This document shows, one piece after another, positions 29,809 to 41,117 of a stretch of DNA of 64,000 nucleotides. Below the pieces are notes generated by a model that saw nothing but the letters and a program-made list of their open reading frames with translations, was not told the origin of the DNA and did not search any database. Origin of the DNA: Ruegeria atlantica. GTDB lineage: Bacteria > Pseudomonadota > Alphaproteobacteria > Rhodobacterales > Rhodobacteraceae. The position numbers were made by a program, and so were the translations under genes. How positions within the stretch are numbered: position 1 is the stretch's first letter; each line of letters starts with the position of its first letter. The stretch covers positions 317,501 through 381,500 of the forward strand of contig WQBJ01000002.1 of NCBI GenBank assembly GCA_013032095.1. Direction: 5' to 3'.

Positions 29809-30312
29809 TCACCACGGTTCGGGCTGTTGGGTATAGGCAATATAGAGCGGATGCTTCGGATGCCCGGCCTTGGTCAGACCCAGATGGAATAGCGGTTGGC
29901 CAGTGCCGCGCAGCAGGGTTTCGACCGCAGGTCCACGCTCCAGATGCGCGCCGTGAGTGCCCCAAGCCGCGATAACCTGATCGGCCCAGCCCACACCGTC
30001 CAGAATAGCCGCGTCATTCTCAGGCCCCACCGGATCGACAGCGGCGCGCATCTTGCGCGGGTCGGTATCGCGCCATGCAAAGATGTTGGTCACTTGAAAC
30101 GCGCCGAATCCCAACGCCCGCGCGCGGCGTTCGCAGCGTTCAACCGTGGGGTCGTTCTGCACCTCGGTCGCGGTGGATGGGTTTAGCATCACGAACAGCG
30201 CTTTGCGCCCCTCCGGGTCCCAGATGCGGGTCAGGCTATAGCGATACTTCTCGCAATCGGAGTATACAGCGGTCGAGGGCGCGTCGCCCTTGGTATGGGA
30301 ACGGGTGATCAT
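29809..30312 (-). CDS. DUF1643 domain protein
   Basis: The 167-residue protein has DUF1643 features: YRYSLTRIWDPEGRKALFVMLNPSTATE, then NIFAWRDTDPRKM and VIAAWGTHG. The family is thought to include nucleic-acid-related enzymes, without biochemical proof that I know of. It lies 21 nt downstream of truB on the same strand and is likely co-transcribed with it. Confidence 0.85.
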   Translation of the reverse strand: MITRSHTKGDAPSTAVYSDCEKYRYSLTRIWDPEGRKALFVMLNPSTATEVQNDPTVERCERRARALGFGAFQVTNIFAWRDTDPRKMRAAVDPVGPENDAAILDGVGWADQVIAAWGTHGAHLERGPAVETLLRGTGQPLFHLGLTKAGHPKHPLYIAYTQQPEPW

Positions 30313-30333
30313 GCCACCCGCGTAACACGCCGT

Positions 30334-31239
30334 TCAGTCAACGAACACCCGGCTGGGATGCAATTCCCCGGATTTATAGATACCCACGGCCACAGCCTTG
30401 CCATCCAGTGAGGCCCAGGCCTCATCGCCGTATTCCACGTCCGAGGCCAGAACCATGCCCGGATTGCCGTTGCGCAGGCGGGTGGCACCTTCGGGTGTGC
30501 ATTTCAATTCAGGCAGGTCGGCGAGTCCGGTCTCCAGCGGGTGCAGGTATTCGTCCAGCGCAGTGGTCTTGGCCATCTCGTCGATCTGTTCGATGTTCAA
30601 CCCGTCTTCCACCTCGAACGGGCCGGACCAGATGCGGCGGAGTTCTTTGACGTGACCATGACAGCCCAGCGCCGCACCCAGATCGCGTGCGATCGAGCGG
30701 ACATAGCCGCCTTTGCCGCAGGTCATCTCCAGAACAACGTGGTCTTCATCTGGGCGGTCGACGAGGATCAGTTCCTCGACCCACAAGGGACGCGCGGTCA
30801 GTTCCACATCCTCGCCATCGCGGGCCAGCTTATAGGCGCGCTGGCCGTCGATTTTCACAGCCGAGAACTTGGGCGGCACCTGCATGATGTCGCCCAGAAA
30901 CGGGGCAAGCGCCTGTTTGATATCGTCGTCCGTTGGGCGTGCATCGCTTTCGGCAATCACTTCGCCCTCGGCATCGTCGGTATTGGTGGCTTGACCCAGT
31001 CGCACTGTGAAAGTGTAAGCTTTCAGCGCATCGGTGATGTACGGCACGGTCTTGGTCGCCTCACCCAGCGCAACAGCCAGTACGCCGGTTGCCTCCGGGT
31101 CAAGTGTACCCGCGTGGCCCGCTTTCTTGGCGTCCATCGCCCAACGCACCTTGTTGACCACTGCGGTCGAGGTCATGCCCGCGGGCTTGTCCACCACCAG
31201 CCAACCGGAAATGTCGCGACCCTTGCGTTTGCGTCCCAT
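30334..31239 (-). CDS. truB: tRNA pseudouridine-55 synthase
   Basis: The 301-residue protein has the TruB core with catalytic D47 in [12 protein letters not shown], plus [13 protein letters not shown] at the start and [17 protein letters not shown]. It makes pseudouridine 55 in the T-loop of tRNA and also acts as a tRNA chaperone. Its place near rbfA and rpsO matches the conserved nusA-infB-rbfA-truB-rpsO-pnp block; here a DUF2233 gene is wedged between rbfA and truB. Confidence 0.95.
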   Translation of the reverse strand: MGRKRKGRDISGWLVVDKPAGMTSTAVVNKVRWAMDAKKAGHAGTLDPEATGVLAVALGEATKTVPYITDALKAYTFTVRLGQATNTDDAEGEVIAESDARPTDDDIKQALAPFLGDIMQVPPKFSAVKIDGQRAYKLARDGEDVELTARPLWVEELILVDRPDEDHVVLEMTCGKGGYVRSIARDLGAALGCHGHVKELRRIWSGPFEVEDGLNIEQIDEMAKTTALDEYLHPLETGLADLPELKCTPEGATRLRNGNPGMVLASDVEYGDEAWASLDGKAVAVGIYKSGELHPSRVFVD

Positions 31240-31322
31240 CTTGCACCTTGAATCTTGCTGAGGCGCGCGACCTAACGGATCGGTCGGGCGCTGTCAATTT
31301 AGCATGTCAGGACCGGTTTGCG

Positions 31323-32060
31323 TCAGGGAATATCCTGCACTACGCCTACGATCGGGCCCAGCGAAAACCCAACATCCGACCGGTTCGAAGCGCGGTCATA
31401 CATGCGAGAGATATTGCCGTCGAGGAATAATGCATTCGGGGTGTCCAGCACATCTCGGAACAGGCTGCCGAACTCGTGAAACGTCACATAGTCATCTGAG
31501 ATCGCGAATACGGCGCGCGTGCCGTCGGCGCTGGTACCCACCCCGTTGCGCACGTAGAGCGAGGTCGAATCGGGCAGAAATCGCGGGTGCAGCTCTCCGT
31601 CGATCACCAGCATCGGGCCGGACTGGGTGGCAAAGCGACACTCGGGCGCCAGATCGACGAAATCCAGCGTCTCGAACACGTCGGCGCGGCCCTCGCGGAT
31701 ACAGAACACACCGTTGGGCAGCAGGCCGAAATTGCCGGGGCCGGGGTTGGCGATCACGCGCATGACCTCTTCGCCTAGCTCCACATAGTAGCCGACGGGC
31801 GAGCGGTCATCGTGATACATGCCTGCGTTCATCGCAAAGGCCAGGCGCTGACCATCAGGTTCAAGCGCCTCGTTCACCGATGAAAAGTGGCCTAGCAGGT
31901 CACCGTTGTCGTCATTCAGGAATAGGCGCAGGTCTTCGTTAACGGCGTCAACCTCGCACACGGTGTACCGCTTGTCCTCGTGGGTGATCTTTTGACAGCT
32001 CACCGCTTCAGCTTGCGCGGCCCAAAGGACTGCGCCCAGCGTGGCCAGCGCTCGGATCAC
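31323..32060 (-). CDS. phosphodiester glycosidase family protein (DUF2233), exported
   Basis: The 245-residue protein starts at a GTG (32058-32060) overlapping the stop of rbfA (GTGA). It has a signal peptide ([16 protein letters not shown]) and the DUF2233/NAGPA-like core: [18 protein letters not shown] and LPNGVFCI, then [19 protein letters not shown] and [12 protein letters not shown]. Relatives cleave sugar phosphodiesters such as wall teichoic acid or lysosomal GlcNAc-P linkages; the substrate here is unknown. Confidence 0.87.
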   Translation of the reverse strand: MIRALATLGAVLWAAQAEAVSCQKITHEDKRYTVCEVDAVNEDLRLFLNDDNGDLLGHFSSVNEALEPDGQRLAFAMNAGMYHDDRSPVGYYVELGEEVMRVIANPGPGNFGLLPNGVFCIREGRADVFETLDFVDLAPECRFATQSGPMLVIDGELHPRFLPDSTSLYVRNGVGTSADGTRAVFAISDDYVTFHEFGSLFRDVLDTPNALFLDGNISRMYDRASNRSDVGFSLGPIVGVVQDIP

Positions 32061-32452
32061 TCGTCCAGATCGCGGCGCACCGCGTCCTGTTCGAACATAC
32101 GGCGGGTATCGTCCAGACGGTCAAACGTGTCATCCAGACGGAACCGCAGATCGGGCGAGAATTTCAGGCCGACCTTCTTGCCAACCATGCGCCGCAACTC
32201 GCCCTTGTTGCGGGCCAGCAGTTCAATCACATCCTCCTGCCCCTTGCCGCCTAAAGGCAGCACATAGGCAGTGGCGATCTTCAGATCAGGCGAGGTGCGT
32301 ACCTCACCCACGGTGATCGACATACGGTTCAGGTCGGGGTCGTGGACATCTCCGCGAGCCAGAACTTCGGACAGGGTGCGGCGGATGAGTTCGCCTACGC
32401 GCAGCTGTCGTTGGGACGGGCCGGGGCCATCGTGGAATTTGTTCTTTGCCAT
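32057..32452 (-). CDS. rbfA: 30S ribosome-binding factor RbfA
   Basis: The 131-residue protein has the single RbfA KH-like domain: [23 protein letters not shown] at the start, [13 protein letters not shown] in the middle and [16 protein letters not shown] at the end. It matures 16S rRNA in the small subunit and helps cold adaptation. It heads the minus-strand block and is divergent from dapB; infB and nusA, the usual neighbours, are not in this window. Confidence 0.93.
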   Translation of the reverse strand: MAKNKFHDGPGPSQRQLRVGELIRRTLSEVLARGDVHDPDLNRMSITVGEVRTSPDLKIATAYVLPLGGKGQEDVIELLARNKGELRRMVGKKVGLKFSPDLRFRLDDTFDRLDDTRRMFEQDAVRRDLDE

Positions 32453-32543
32453 ATCCCCGATCTAAGCCCAAAGCGAGGCTTTGCCAAGCGGCCCCGAACG
32501 GGGTAGGAGGCTTTGAGCCGACTTAAACAAAAGGACCAGCGCT

Positions 32544-33353
32544 ATGACCCATATCCCGGGTATCGTCATCACAGGGGCTTCGGGCCGTATGGGGCAGATG
32601 CTGATCAAGACCGTCACCGACAGCGATCAGGCGCGCCTAGTGGGGGTGGTCGAACGCAAGGGTCATGACTGGATCGGGCAGGACGTGGGTGAAGCGATGG
32701 GCGGTCAGGCGCTGGGCGTCATAGTCACCGATGATCCGCTTGAGGCGTTTGCACAGGCACAGGCGGTGATCGACTTTACAGCCCCCGAGGCGACGTTGGA
32801 GTTCGCCGCGCTGGCCGCGCAGGCACGGTGTGTGCATGTGATCGGGACGACCGGCATGACCGAAGAGCAGATCGCTGCGCTGGAACCGGCTTCGCGCCAC
32901 GCCGTCATTGTAAGGGCAGGCAACATGAGCCTCGGCGTGAACCTGCTGGTGCAACTGACCAAAAAGGTTGCGGCTGCACTAGATGAGGATTTCGACATCG
33001 AAGTTATCGAAGGCCACCACCACCACAAGGTCGATGCGCCCTCGGGGACTGCCTTGATGCTGGGTGAGGCCGCCGCTGAGGGGCGCGGGGTCAATCTGGC
33101 CGATGTGTCCGACCGGGGTCGCGATGGTATCACCGGCGCGCGCCAACGCGGCAATATCGGCTTCCACGCCATTCGAGGTGGCGACATAGTGGGTGAGCAT
33201 GACGTGTTGTTCGCCGCCCCCGGAGAACGCATCGTCCTGCGCCATTTGGCCACCGATCGGGCCATCTTTGCCCGAGGCGCGCTGAAAGCGGCGCTGTGGG
33301 GGCAGGGCAAAGTGCCCGGCCAGTACGACATGGTGGATGTGCTGGGGCTGTAA
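32544..33353 (+). CDS. dapB: 4-hydroxy-tetrahydrodipicolinate reductase
   Basis: The 269-residue enzyme begins [15 protein letters not shown] (NAD(P)H-binding loop) and carries [15 protein letters not shown], with catalytic His and K162 matching the E. coli His159/Lys163 pair. It reduces the dihydrodipicolinate precursor in lysine and diaminopimelate synthesis. It is divergent from rbfA, and the next plus-strand gene is far away, so it is transcribed alone. Confidence 0.95.
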   Translation: MTHIPGIVITGASGRMGQMLIKTVTDSDQARLVGVVERKGHDWIGQDVGEAMGGQALGVIVTDDPLEAFAQAQAVIDFTAPEATLEFAALAAQARCVHVIGTTGMTEEQIAALEPASRHAVIVRAGNMSLGVNLLVQLTKKVAAALDEDFDIEVIEGHHHHKVDAPSGTALMLGEAAAEGRGVNLADVSDRGRDGITGARQRGNIGFHAIRGGDIVGEHDVLFAAPGERIVLRHLATDRAIFARGALKAALWGQGKVPGQYDMVDVLGL

Positions 33354-33359
33354 TCCCCG

Positions 33360-34283
33360 TCACCGAAACGCGGCCAGACCGGGTGGGTCTGCGCCGTCCT
33401 GTTCCGCCGTTGCAAAGAGCAGCCCCAACCGTTGCTTCCATGTCGGATACTGGCCAGTCAGAGCGTAAGTGAGGCGCTCGGCCCCGATGGAAATGCCAAG
33501 GGGCGCGGCCTCGCCTCCGATCACGATCTCACCGATCTCGGTCCAGTTGGCCGATGGGGGATAGGCCGTCGGAGCGGTTTCATCGAAGTCCCCAACGCGG
33601 TAGTAAACACCCATCGTCACGATGTAGTCATTGCCAAAGGGATCGGGAAAGAAAAAGCCCGAGGCATCGCGGGCTGCCAGGGCTTCGGCCTCATCCCGCA
33701 ATAGGACCTTTTCGGAAAACGGCAGGCCGATCTCATCCAGCACCGGACGAATATTGTCGGCCTGGGGTACGCTGACAAATGCAATGCGGGACGGGTTTAG
33801 GTCGAAGACTTCGGTCAGAATGTGCATCATCAGACGCGTCGTAGCCTGACCGTCAGCGTCCGCGGGATGACAGCCGACCTCGTGAAACAGCGGCAACACG
33901 TCCGCACGCGATTTTTCGTCGACATCGGCAACTCTGGCCAGCGGTTGGATGACAAAAGCGTTCGAGGGCAACGTGGACTGATCGAAATCGTGTCGCAGCC
34001 CACCGTTATATTCATCACGCCCGGATGTAATGGCACGTGGCGCAACTTCGTTGACCCCAATTTCCGAGAACGTCGTGCTCAGATGATCGGCTGCAATACT
34101 AAGTGGCGCAACTTCGCTGAACCCAAGGTCCGAGAACGTCGTTCTCAGATGATCGAGCGTCTTGCTGAACTCCTGTTCGAACGCCTCATTCCAGTCTGCC
34201 GCTGCAATCGCCACACGTGGCAACAATGTTCCGACCGTTGCTGCGGTTCCCAACTGGACAACTCTGCGTCTGTTCAATCCCAT
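33360..34283 (-). CDS. exported protein of unknown function with a duplicated 22-residue unit
   Basis: The 307-residue protein has an N-terminal twin-arginine-like signal (NRRRVVQLGTAATVG, cleavage near AIAA). Residues 40-85 hold two copies of a 22-residue unit, DHLRTTFSDLGFSEVAP and DHLSTTFSEIGVNEVAP, encoded by a 66-bp tandem repeat. The C-terminal two-thirds has SRIAFVSVPQADNIRP and SGFFFPDPFGNDYIVTMG, and no family I recognise. It ends 6 nt after convergent dapB and lies downstream of the tmp-like operon on the same strand. Confidence 0.72.
   Translation of the reverse strand: MGLNRRRVVQLGTAATVGTLLPRVAIAAADWNEAFEQEFSKTLDHLRTTFSDLGFSEVAPLSIAADHLSTTFSEIGVNEVAPRAITSGRDEYNGGLRHDFDQSTLPSNAFVIQPLARVADVDEKSRADVLPLFHEVGCHPADADGQATTRLMMHILTEVFDLNPSRIAFVSVPQADNIRPVLDEIGLPFSEKVLLRDEAEALAARDASGFFFPDPFGNDYIVTMGVYYRVGDFDETAPTAYPPSANWTEIGEIVIGGEAAPLGISIGAERLTYALTGQYPTWKQRLGLLFATAEQDGADPPGLAAFR
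34040..34160. repeat. 66-bp in-frame tandem duplication
   Basis: The stretch starting GGCGCAACTTCG and ending AGATGATCG occurs twice, offset by exactly 66 bp (for example AGATGATCG at 34081 and 34147), about 85 to 90 percent alike across the best-matching 50 bases. It encodes the duplicated unit of the exported protein, so the duplication stayed in frame. Confidence 0.75.
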
Positions 34284-34361
34284 CGGAGGCCTCCCGTACC
34301 CATTGGACTGGGGTCGAGACTATCACAGATGCTTCGGATAAGGGTTAAGGCTTTCTGAAGA

Positions 34362-34385
34362 CGCGCCACCCAGATGGGCGGCGCG
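34362..34385 (-). terminator. hairpin after the ureidoglycolate-lyase-like gene
   Basis: CGCGCCACCC with GGGCGGCGCG gives a 10-bp stem with one wobble pair on the minus strand and a 4-nt loop, just 6 nt past the stop of the third tmp-like operon gene. There is no strong T run. Confidence 0.55.
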
Positions 34386-34390
34386 CTTGT

Positions 34391-35055
34391 TTACAGATCC
34401 TTGATCTTGTCTGCCCGTAGTGGGCAGGCGAGGTAGACGCCGAACTCTTTTCCAATATTAGCACTGACCCGTGCATGAACCGCGCCCTGACGGTCTTGGA
34501 ATCGTTGGCTGTCTTCGACCGGGAAAATTCCCTCATGCCAGACGCCGGGGTGGATATAGAGGCCGCGTGAGCCATCGCACCAGAACGCCACCACTTTGTC
34601 CGGTGTCAGATTGTCTCCGGGCAATGCGGCAGGAACGATGAAAGGTTTGTTGTCCAGAGGCCAGAACATCTGCCCGCCATCCGGGTGGTAGTTCATGTGC
34701 CAAAGCAGAACCTGATCCCTGGCTGCGGTTTGACTGTCTTTCTGCGCTGTCTGTGGATCAGCGGACCAGCCGAGGACGTAGTGGCCCTTGACTGCCTCGT
34801 TCTCGCCATACAGCACGTCGCCCTGCCAATCGCATTTGAAGGTGCCCTCGACCCAGCCACCTTCGTCGCCAGTGCCTTCGTCGATGGGGCGCCAGCCTTG
34901 CTGCGGCCAGCGCACGATCTCGATCTTAAAGCTCTCAGGATCATCGACCAGACAGCCATAGCCTTTGACCGACTCGTCTGTGGCTCGAACCAGAGGCACT
35001 TCATGCCAAGGTAGCGAGGGTTTCGAACTGGCCTCAAAGATATACTCGGGCGCGT

Positions 35056-35059
<4 letters not shown>
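34391..35059 (-). CDS. ureidoglycolate lyase (AllA)-like cupin-fold protein in the tmp-like operon
   Basis: The 222-residue protein looks like the ureidoglycolate lyase/hydrolase family: GYGCLVDDPESFKIEIVRW at the start, LLWHMNYHPDGGQMFWPLD in the middle, and WCDGSRGLYIHPGVWHEGIFPVE, where the H-x-W-H stretch fits the AllA active-site loop. No allantoin genes are nearby. Its ATG overlaps the stop of the tmpB-like gene (ATGA), so it is coupled to that gene. A role in TMAEP or glycine betaine metabolism, for instance on a hydroxylated or amino-aldehyde intermediate, is only a guess. A 5' extension to 35338 overlaps the HD gene and is rejected. Confidence 0.78.
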
Positions 35060-36842
<1,783 letters not shown>

Positions 36843-36877
36843 TTAATCCTTATTTCGGCTGAGGCTTGGAAAATCTT

Positions 36878-37732
36878 ATGGCTAAGAAAAAGATCGGATT
36901 GCCACCGCTGGACTGGTTACGTGTGTTCGAGGCTGCCGGGCGACTGGGTGGGTTCTCGGCGGCAGCACGCGAGTTTGGGTTGACGCAGGCGGCGGTCAGC
37001 CAGCGGATTGGAAACCTTGAGGCGTGGCTAGGCCGGACACTTTTCGTGCGTGAGGCGCGAGGGGTGTCACTGACGGTTGAAGGCGAAAGCTATCTGCCTC
37101 TGGTGCAAGACAGCCTGCAAGCGCTGGAGCGTAATACCGAGGATCTGTTCGGAAAGTCGCCTCGAGAGCTGCGGGTGGCGGGGCTGTCTTCGAACATCCA
37201 TGCTCTTGTTGTCCCAGCCTTGGCTCGATTTCAGGAGGTGCGACCCAAAGTGCGGGTGATGACAGATTCCGTGGCGCGCCGATCCTCGCTAGATGAAGAG
37301 CGGACCTGGTTACAAATCCGCTATGGCCGCGGGGCCTGGCCCGGGCGTGATGCAGCCCTTATAGCGCGTGAGGTGCTGGTGCCGATGGCAGCGCCCAGCG
37401 TGGACTGGGGAGCGCCTTTGATTGACCTGCGCGGAGAGCGGCCGGCGTGGCGGGATTGGGCGCGCAAAACGGATTACGGTGAACTGCCTCCCTCACAGAT
37501 CAGTTTCGATTCTATGGAACATGCCATTTCTGCTGCCCGGCAGGGGATGGGGGTGGTTCTGGGGTCGGTGCCATTGGCAAATGCCGATTTGCAGGTGGGA
37601 CGTCTGCGCAAGCTGGACTTGCCGGAATTGCAGACCAAGGATGGTTATTGGCTGACTTGGCCCGAGGAACGGGCGAAATCGAAGAAGCAACGTGCTCTGA
37701 TCACCGATTTTCTGCAGGCATTGCAGGGTTGA
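36878..37732 (+). CDS. LysR family regulator of the tmp-like operon
   Basis: The protein starts at the ATG at 36878 (an upstream start at 36866 would add 4 residues) and has about 284 residues. The winged helix covers residues 5-65 (LDWLRVFEAAGRLGGFSAAAREFGLTQAAVSQRIGNLEAWLG), followed by a periplasmic-binding-like effector domain ending at DFLQALQG. Its GcvA-like start and divergence from tmpA suggest it senses TMAEP or a product. A LysR palindrome lies in its own promoter. Confidence 0.87.
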   Translation: MAKKKIGLPPLDWLRVFEAAGRLGGFSAAAREFGLTQAAVSQRIGNLEAWLGRTLFVREARGVSLTVEGESYLPLVQDSLQALERNTEDLFGKSPRELRVAGLSSNIHALVVPALARFQEVRPKVRVMTDSVARRSSLDEERTWLQIRYGRGAWPGRDAALIAREVLVPMAAPSVDWGAPLIDLRGERPAWRDWARKTDYGELPPSQISFDSMEHAISAARQGMGVVLGSVPLANADLQVGRLRKLDLPELQTKDGYWLTWPEERAKSKKQRALITDFLQALQG

Positions 37733-37736
37733 GCGA

Positions 37737-37919
37737 TCAGAAATCGATCGCGATTCCCTTTTTCTCCCAATCGCCATAGCGGGCCGGATCGGGGCCGTCG
37801 CGCCCACCCAGTTCTTTGGGCAGCTCCTTCGCGTCTGCCTCGGCCTTTTTGCGGCGTTCCTCGGCCTCGGCCAATGCGCGCTGTGCAGCGGGCGGCAGGT
37901 CTTTGCGGTCGTCATTCAT
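37737..37919 (-). CDS. DUF1674 protein, succinate dehydrogenase assembly factor 4-like
   Basis: The 60-residue protein ends with the family block ELGGRDGPDPARYGDWEKKGIAIDF, preceded by a helical charged segment (LAEAEERRKKAEADAKE). SdhAF4 proteins help load flavin-linked SdhA and shield it from oxidation. The sdh genes are not in this window. It converges on the LysR gene with 4 nt between the stops, and is divergent from rsmB. Confidence 0.88.
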   Translation of the reverse strand: MNDDRKDLPPAAQRALAEAEERRKKAEADAKELPKELGGRDGPDPARYGDWEKKGIAIDF

Positions 37920-38008
37920 GACATCGGGTTCCTTTCCGTGCTGGGGCTTGATATACGCCCGCGTCCGCCCTTGGCAATGCGGGCGACGGTCACATCAAAG
38001 GCGGTTCC

Positions 38009-39265
38009 ATGTCCGACAACGCAACAGCAGCGCGACGCAGCGCTATCTATCTGCTGGATCAGATCTTGGGGGAAGGGCGGCTGCTGTCTGAATGCCTGGC
38101 CGCAGGCGCGCTGGATCGGTTGGGGCCGGAAGACCGCGCGCGGGCGCAGCGTCTGACGCTGGAAACCCTGCGCGGGTTGGAGCGCGCAGACCGGCTGTTG
38201 GATAACCACCTGAACCGTACGCCTGCTCTCACGGTCCAAAATGCGCTGCGTTTGGGCGCGGTGGAACTGTGCCACGGCGAAGCGGCGCATGGCGTGGTTA
38301 ATTCCATGGTCGAGATCGTGGGGCGCTCGCGTAAGCATGGTCGTCTCAAGGGACTGGTAAATGCGGTATTGCGCAAAGTGGCCGCCGAAGGCCCGGCGGC
38401 CTGGCCGAAGATGCGGGTGCCGCGCCTGCCCGAATGGTTGCGGGAACCACTGATCATGGCCTGGGGTAAAGAGGCAGTTGCGGGCATGGAACAAGCCCAT
38501 TTCGCGGCAGCCCCACTCGATATCACTGTAAAGCCGGGCGCCCAGGCACCGGGTGAGGTGCTGCCGACCGGGTCGATGCGGGTGCAGGATGCGGGTCAGG
38601 TCTCGACCCTGCCGGGGTTCGACAAGGGCGATTGGTGGGTGCAGGATGCCGCCGCTGCTGTTCCAGTGCGCGTTCTGGCTCCGCAAGCCGAAGAGAAAAT
38701 TCTCGATCTCTGCGCCGCACCGGGCGGCAAGACGCTGCAATTGGCGGCTGCAGGGGCCGAGGTTACGGCGCTGGACATCTCAGAGTCTCGGCTGGAACGG
38801 GTGCGCGAAAACCTCAAGCGCACCGGGCTTAAGGCAAATGTTATCGCGGGCGATGCGCTGGAGCATCAGGGGCAATACGATGCCATCTTGCTGGACGCCC
38901 CCTGCTCGGCCACCGGCACCATCCGCCGTCATCCCGATCTTCCCTTTGCCAAGGACGGCTCGGAATTCGGCGGGCTGATCGAGTTGCAGGCGCAGATGCT
39001 CGCGCATGCCTGGACCCTGCTGAAACCCGGCGGGCGCTTGGTCTATTGCACCTGTTCCCTGTTGCCGGACGAGGGTGAGGTGCAGATAGAAGAGGCGCTG
39101 AACCAGTATCCCGACATGACGGTAGACCGCGATGCGCTCAACGTCACCGGTGTTGAAACGGACTGGATCACCGAAGAAGGCGGCCTGCGCCTGCGGCCCG
39201 ATTTTTGGGCGGATCGCGGTGGTATGGACGGGTTCTACGTGGCCTGCCTGAACAAATCCGCCTGA
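38009..39265 (+). CDS. rsmB: RsmB-like 16S rRNA cytosine-C5 methyltransferase
   Basis: The 418-residue protein has an N-terminal NusB-like RNA-binding domain (residues 5-135) and a C-terminal SAM methyltransferase: ILDLCAAPGGKTLQLAA binds SAM, DAPCSATGTIRRHPD and YCTCSLLPDEGEVQ carry the release and catalytic Cys. It should make m5C in 16S rRNA, as RsmB does at C967. It starts a forward operon with a heparinase-like gene and purH. Confidence 0.9.
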   Translation: MSDNATAARRSAIYLLDQILGEGRLLSECLAAGALDRLGPEDRARAQRLTLETLRGLERADRLLDNHLNRTPALTVQNALRLGAVELCHGEAAHGVVNSMVEIVGRSRKHGRLKGLVNAVLRKVAAEGPAAWPKMRVPRLPEWLREPLIMAWGKEAVAGMEQAHFAAAPLDITVKPGAQAPGEVLPTGSMRVQDAGQVSTLPGFDKGDWWVQDAAAAVPVRVLAPQAEEKILDLCAAPGGKTLQLAAAGAEVTALDISESRLERVRENLKRTGLKANVIAGDALEHQGQYDAILLDAPCSATGTIRRHPDLPFAKDGSEFGGLIELQAQMLAHAWTLLKPGGRLVYCTCSLLPDEGEVQIEEALNQYPDMTVDRDALNVTGVETDWITEEGGLRLRPDFWADRGGMDGFYVACLNKSA

Positions 39266-39355
39266 CAGCACGCTTTTCGATGACTTGACGATCGCACCAG
39301 TCTATCGTTGGGTCTCAGGCGCCAGCAGAGCGCAAGGGGCAGAGTAACGAGCGTC

Positions 39356-41095
39356 ATGTCGACATCAGATACCATGACCGGCCGCTGGACCCGGTTTCAA
39401 AACCGCCTTTATGCGCGGCTTAGCCAGCGGCGCAAGGCGGTCGCCGGGTTTGTCGCTGAGCCCGAGCCGCGCACCGTAGGTTCTTTTGCGCGCGGGCGGC
39501 AGTTGGTTGCGGGAAATCTGTTATTTGCCGGTTACCTGGTCGAGGCTGAGGACACCGGCCTGTGGGACGTCACTGCCCCCAGCATCGGGTTTGACAATGA
39601 ACGTCACGGTTTTGCGTGGCTGGATGATCTGGCGGCTGTCGGCGACATGCGCGCGCGCGAAAAGGCCCAGCGCTGGGTCTGGGGGTGGATCGACGCGCAT
39701 GGTCGCGGGCACGGGCCCGGATGGGAACCGGATTTGACCGGACGGCGGATTCTGCGCTGGATCAATTATTCGGCGTTTTTGTTGCGCGGCATGAATGAAA
39801 AAAAACGCCAACTATTCTTCCGCGCCTTGGCGCAGCAAACTTGGTTTCTGTCAAAGCGCTGGCCTGCCGCCACACCGGGCCTGCCCCGGTTCGAGGCACT
39901 GGCCGGTCTGGTGCAAGCCGGGCTGGCGTTGAAGGGGCTTGAGCAGATGGCCGACCCGGCACTGCGGGCCCTTGCGAAAGAGTGTGAGAAACAGATCGAT
40001 CCGCAGGGTGGGATTTCCACGCGCAACCCGGAAGAGTTGCTCGAGGTGTTTACACTCCTGTCCTGGACCTCGGCGGCGCTCGGCGATTTGGGGCGTGGGA
40101 CGCCCGGCGCGCAGGCGGATGCGATCAAGCGTATGGCCCCGACGTTGCGCAGCTTGCGCCATTCGGATGGCGCGCTTGCTCGGTTTCATGGTGGCGGTCG
40201 TGGGGTCGAGGGGCGGCTGGATCAGGCACTGGTCCAAAGCGGGGTCAGGCCGCAGCACGCCACAGGTCTGGCGATGGGATTTGCGCGACTTTACGCGGCG
40301 CGAACCAGTGTCATCGTCGATTCCAGCACCCCGCCCAAGGGGACCGCATCCTATAATGCCCATGCCTCGACCCTGGCCTTCGAGCTGACCTCGGGGCGGC
40401 GACCGCTGATCGTGAATTGCGGCTCGGGTGAAAGCTTTGGTTCTGAATGGCGCCGTGCGGGGCGCGCGACCCCGTCCCATTCTACCCTGTGTCTGGATGG
40501 CTATTCCAGCGCCCGACTGGCGGAGGCAGCAAACGGCAGCGAATACGAAGCGCTGGTCGACGCGCCCCAAGACGTGCCGACTGAATTTGAAGAGGCGTTC
40601 GAGGGCAACCGTTTTATGGTCGGACACGATGGCTACACAAAAACCTTCGGCCTGACCCATGCCCGAACCTTCGAGCTTCGCTTTGATGGCCGCGAGCTAA
40701 CAGGTGAGGACATTTTGCTGACCGCTACGGACAAAGCCAAGCGGCAGTTCGACAAGGCTCTGAACGCTTCGGGCCTGCAGGGCATTGGCTTCGACATCCG
40801 TTTTCACCTGCATCCTGATGTGGATGCGGCCATCGATTTAGGCGGTGCCGCAGTGTCGATGGCGCTGAAAAGCGGTGAGATCTGGGTTTTCCGCCATGAT
40901 GGTGTGGGAAAATTGACCGTTGAACCAAGCGTTTATCTCGAAAAAGGGCGATTGAAGCCGCGCGCGACAAAACAGATCGTTCTATCCGGCCGCGCAATGG
41001 AGTATGCGACGCGCATCCGGTGGACGTTGAGCAAGGCACAGGATACAGCCTATGCCGTGCGCGACCTGCACCGAGACGAGCCCGAATTCGACTGA
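39356..41095 (+). CDS. heparinase II/III family protein
   Basis: The 579-residue protein has the family shape: an N-terminal alpha/alpha toroid ([36 protein letters not shown]) and a C-terminal beta-sandwich with [13 protein letters not shown] and [24 protein letters not shown]. No signal peptide is obvious, which is unusual for polysaccharide lyases and is typical for this Rhodobacteraceae group beside purH. Its substrate is unknown. The ATG at 39356 was chosen over a longer start for family fit; the ribosome site is weak. Confidence 0.82.
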   Translation: MSTSDTMTGRWTRFQNRLYARLSQRRKAVAGFVAEPEPRTVGSFARGRQLVAGNLLFAGYLVEAEDTGLWDVTAPSIGFDNERHGFAWLDDLAAVGDMRAREKAQRWVWGWIDAHGRGHGPGWEPDLTGRRILRWINYSAFLLRGMNEKKRQLFFRALAQQTWFLSKRWPAATPGLPRFEALAGLVQAGLALKGLEQMADPALRALAKECEKQIDPQGGISTRNPEELLEVFTLLSWTSAALGDLGRGTPGAQADAIKRMAPTLRSLRHSDGALARFHGGGRGVEGRLDQALVQSGVRPQHATGLAMGFARLYAARTSVIVDSSTPPKGTASYNAHASTLAFELTSGRRPLIVNCGSGESFGSEWRRAGRATPSHSTLCLDGYSSARLAEAANGSEYEALVDAPQDVPTEFEEAFEGNRFMVGHDGYTKTFGLTHARTFELRFDGRELTGEDILLTATDKAKRQFDKALNASGLQGIGFDIRFHLHPDVDAAIDLGGAAVSMALKSGEIWVFRHDGVGKLTVEPSVYLEKGRLKPRATKQIVLSGRAMEYATRIRWTLSKAQDTAYAVRDLHRDEPEFD

Positions 41096-41117
41096 CGCCA
41101 AAAGGACCTTTGGACCC

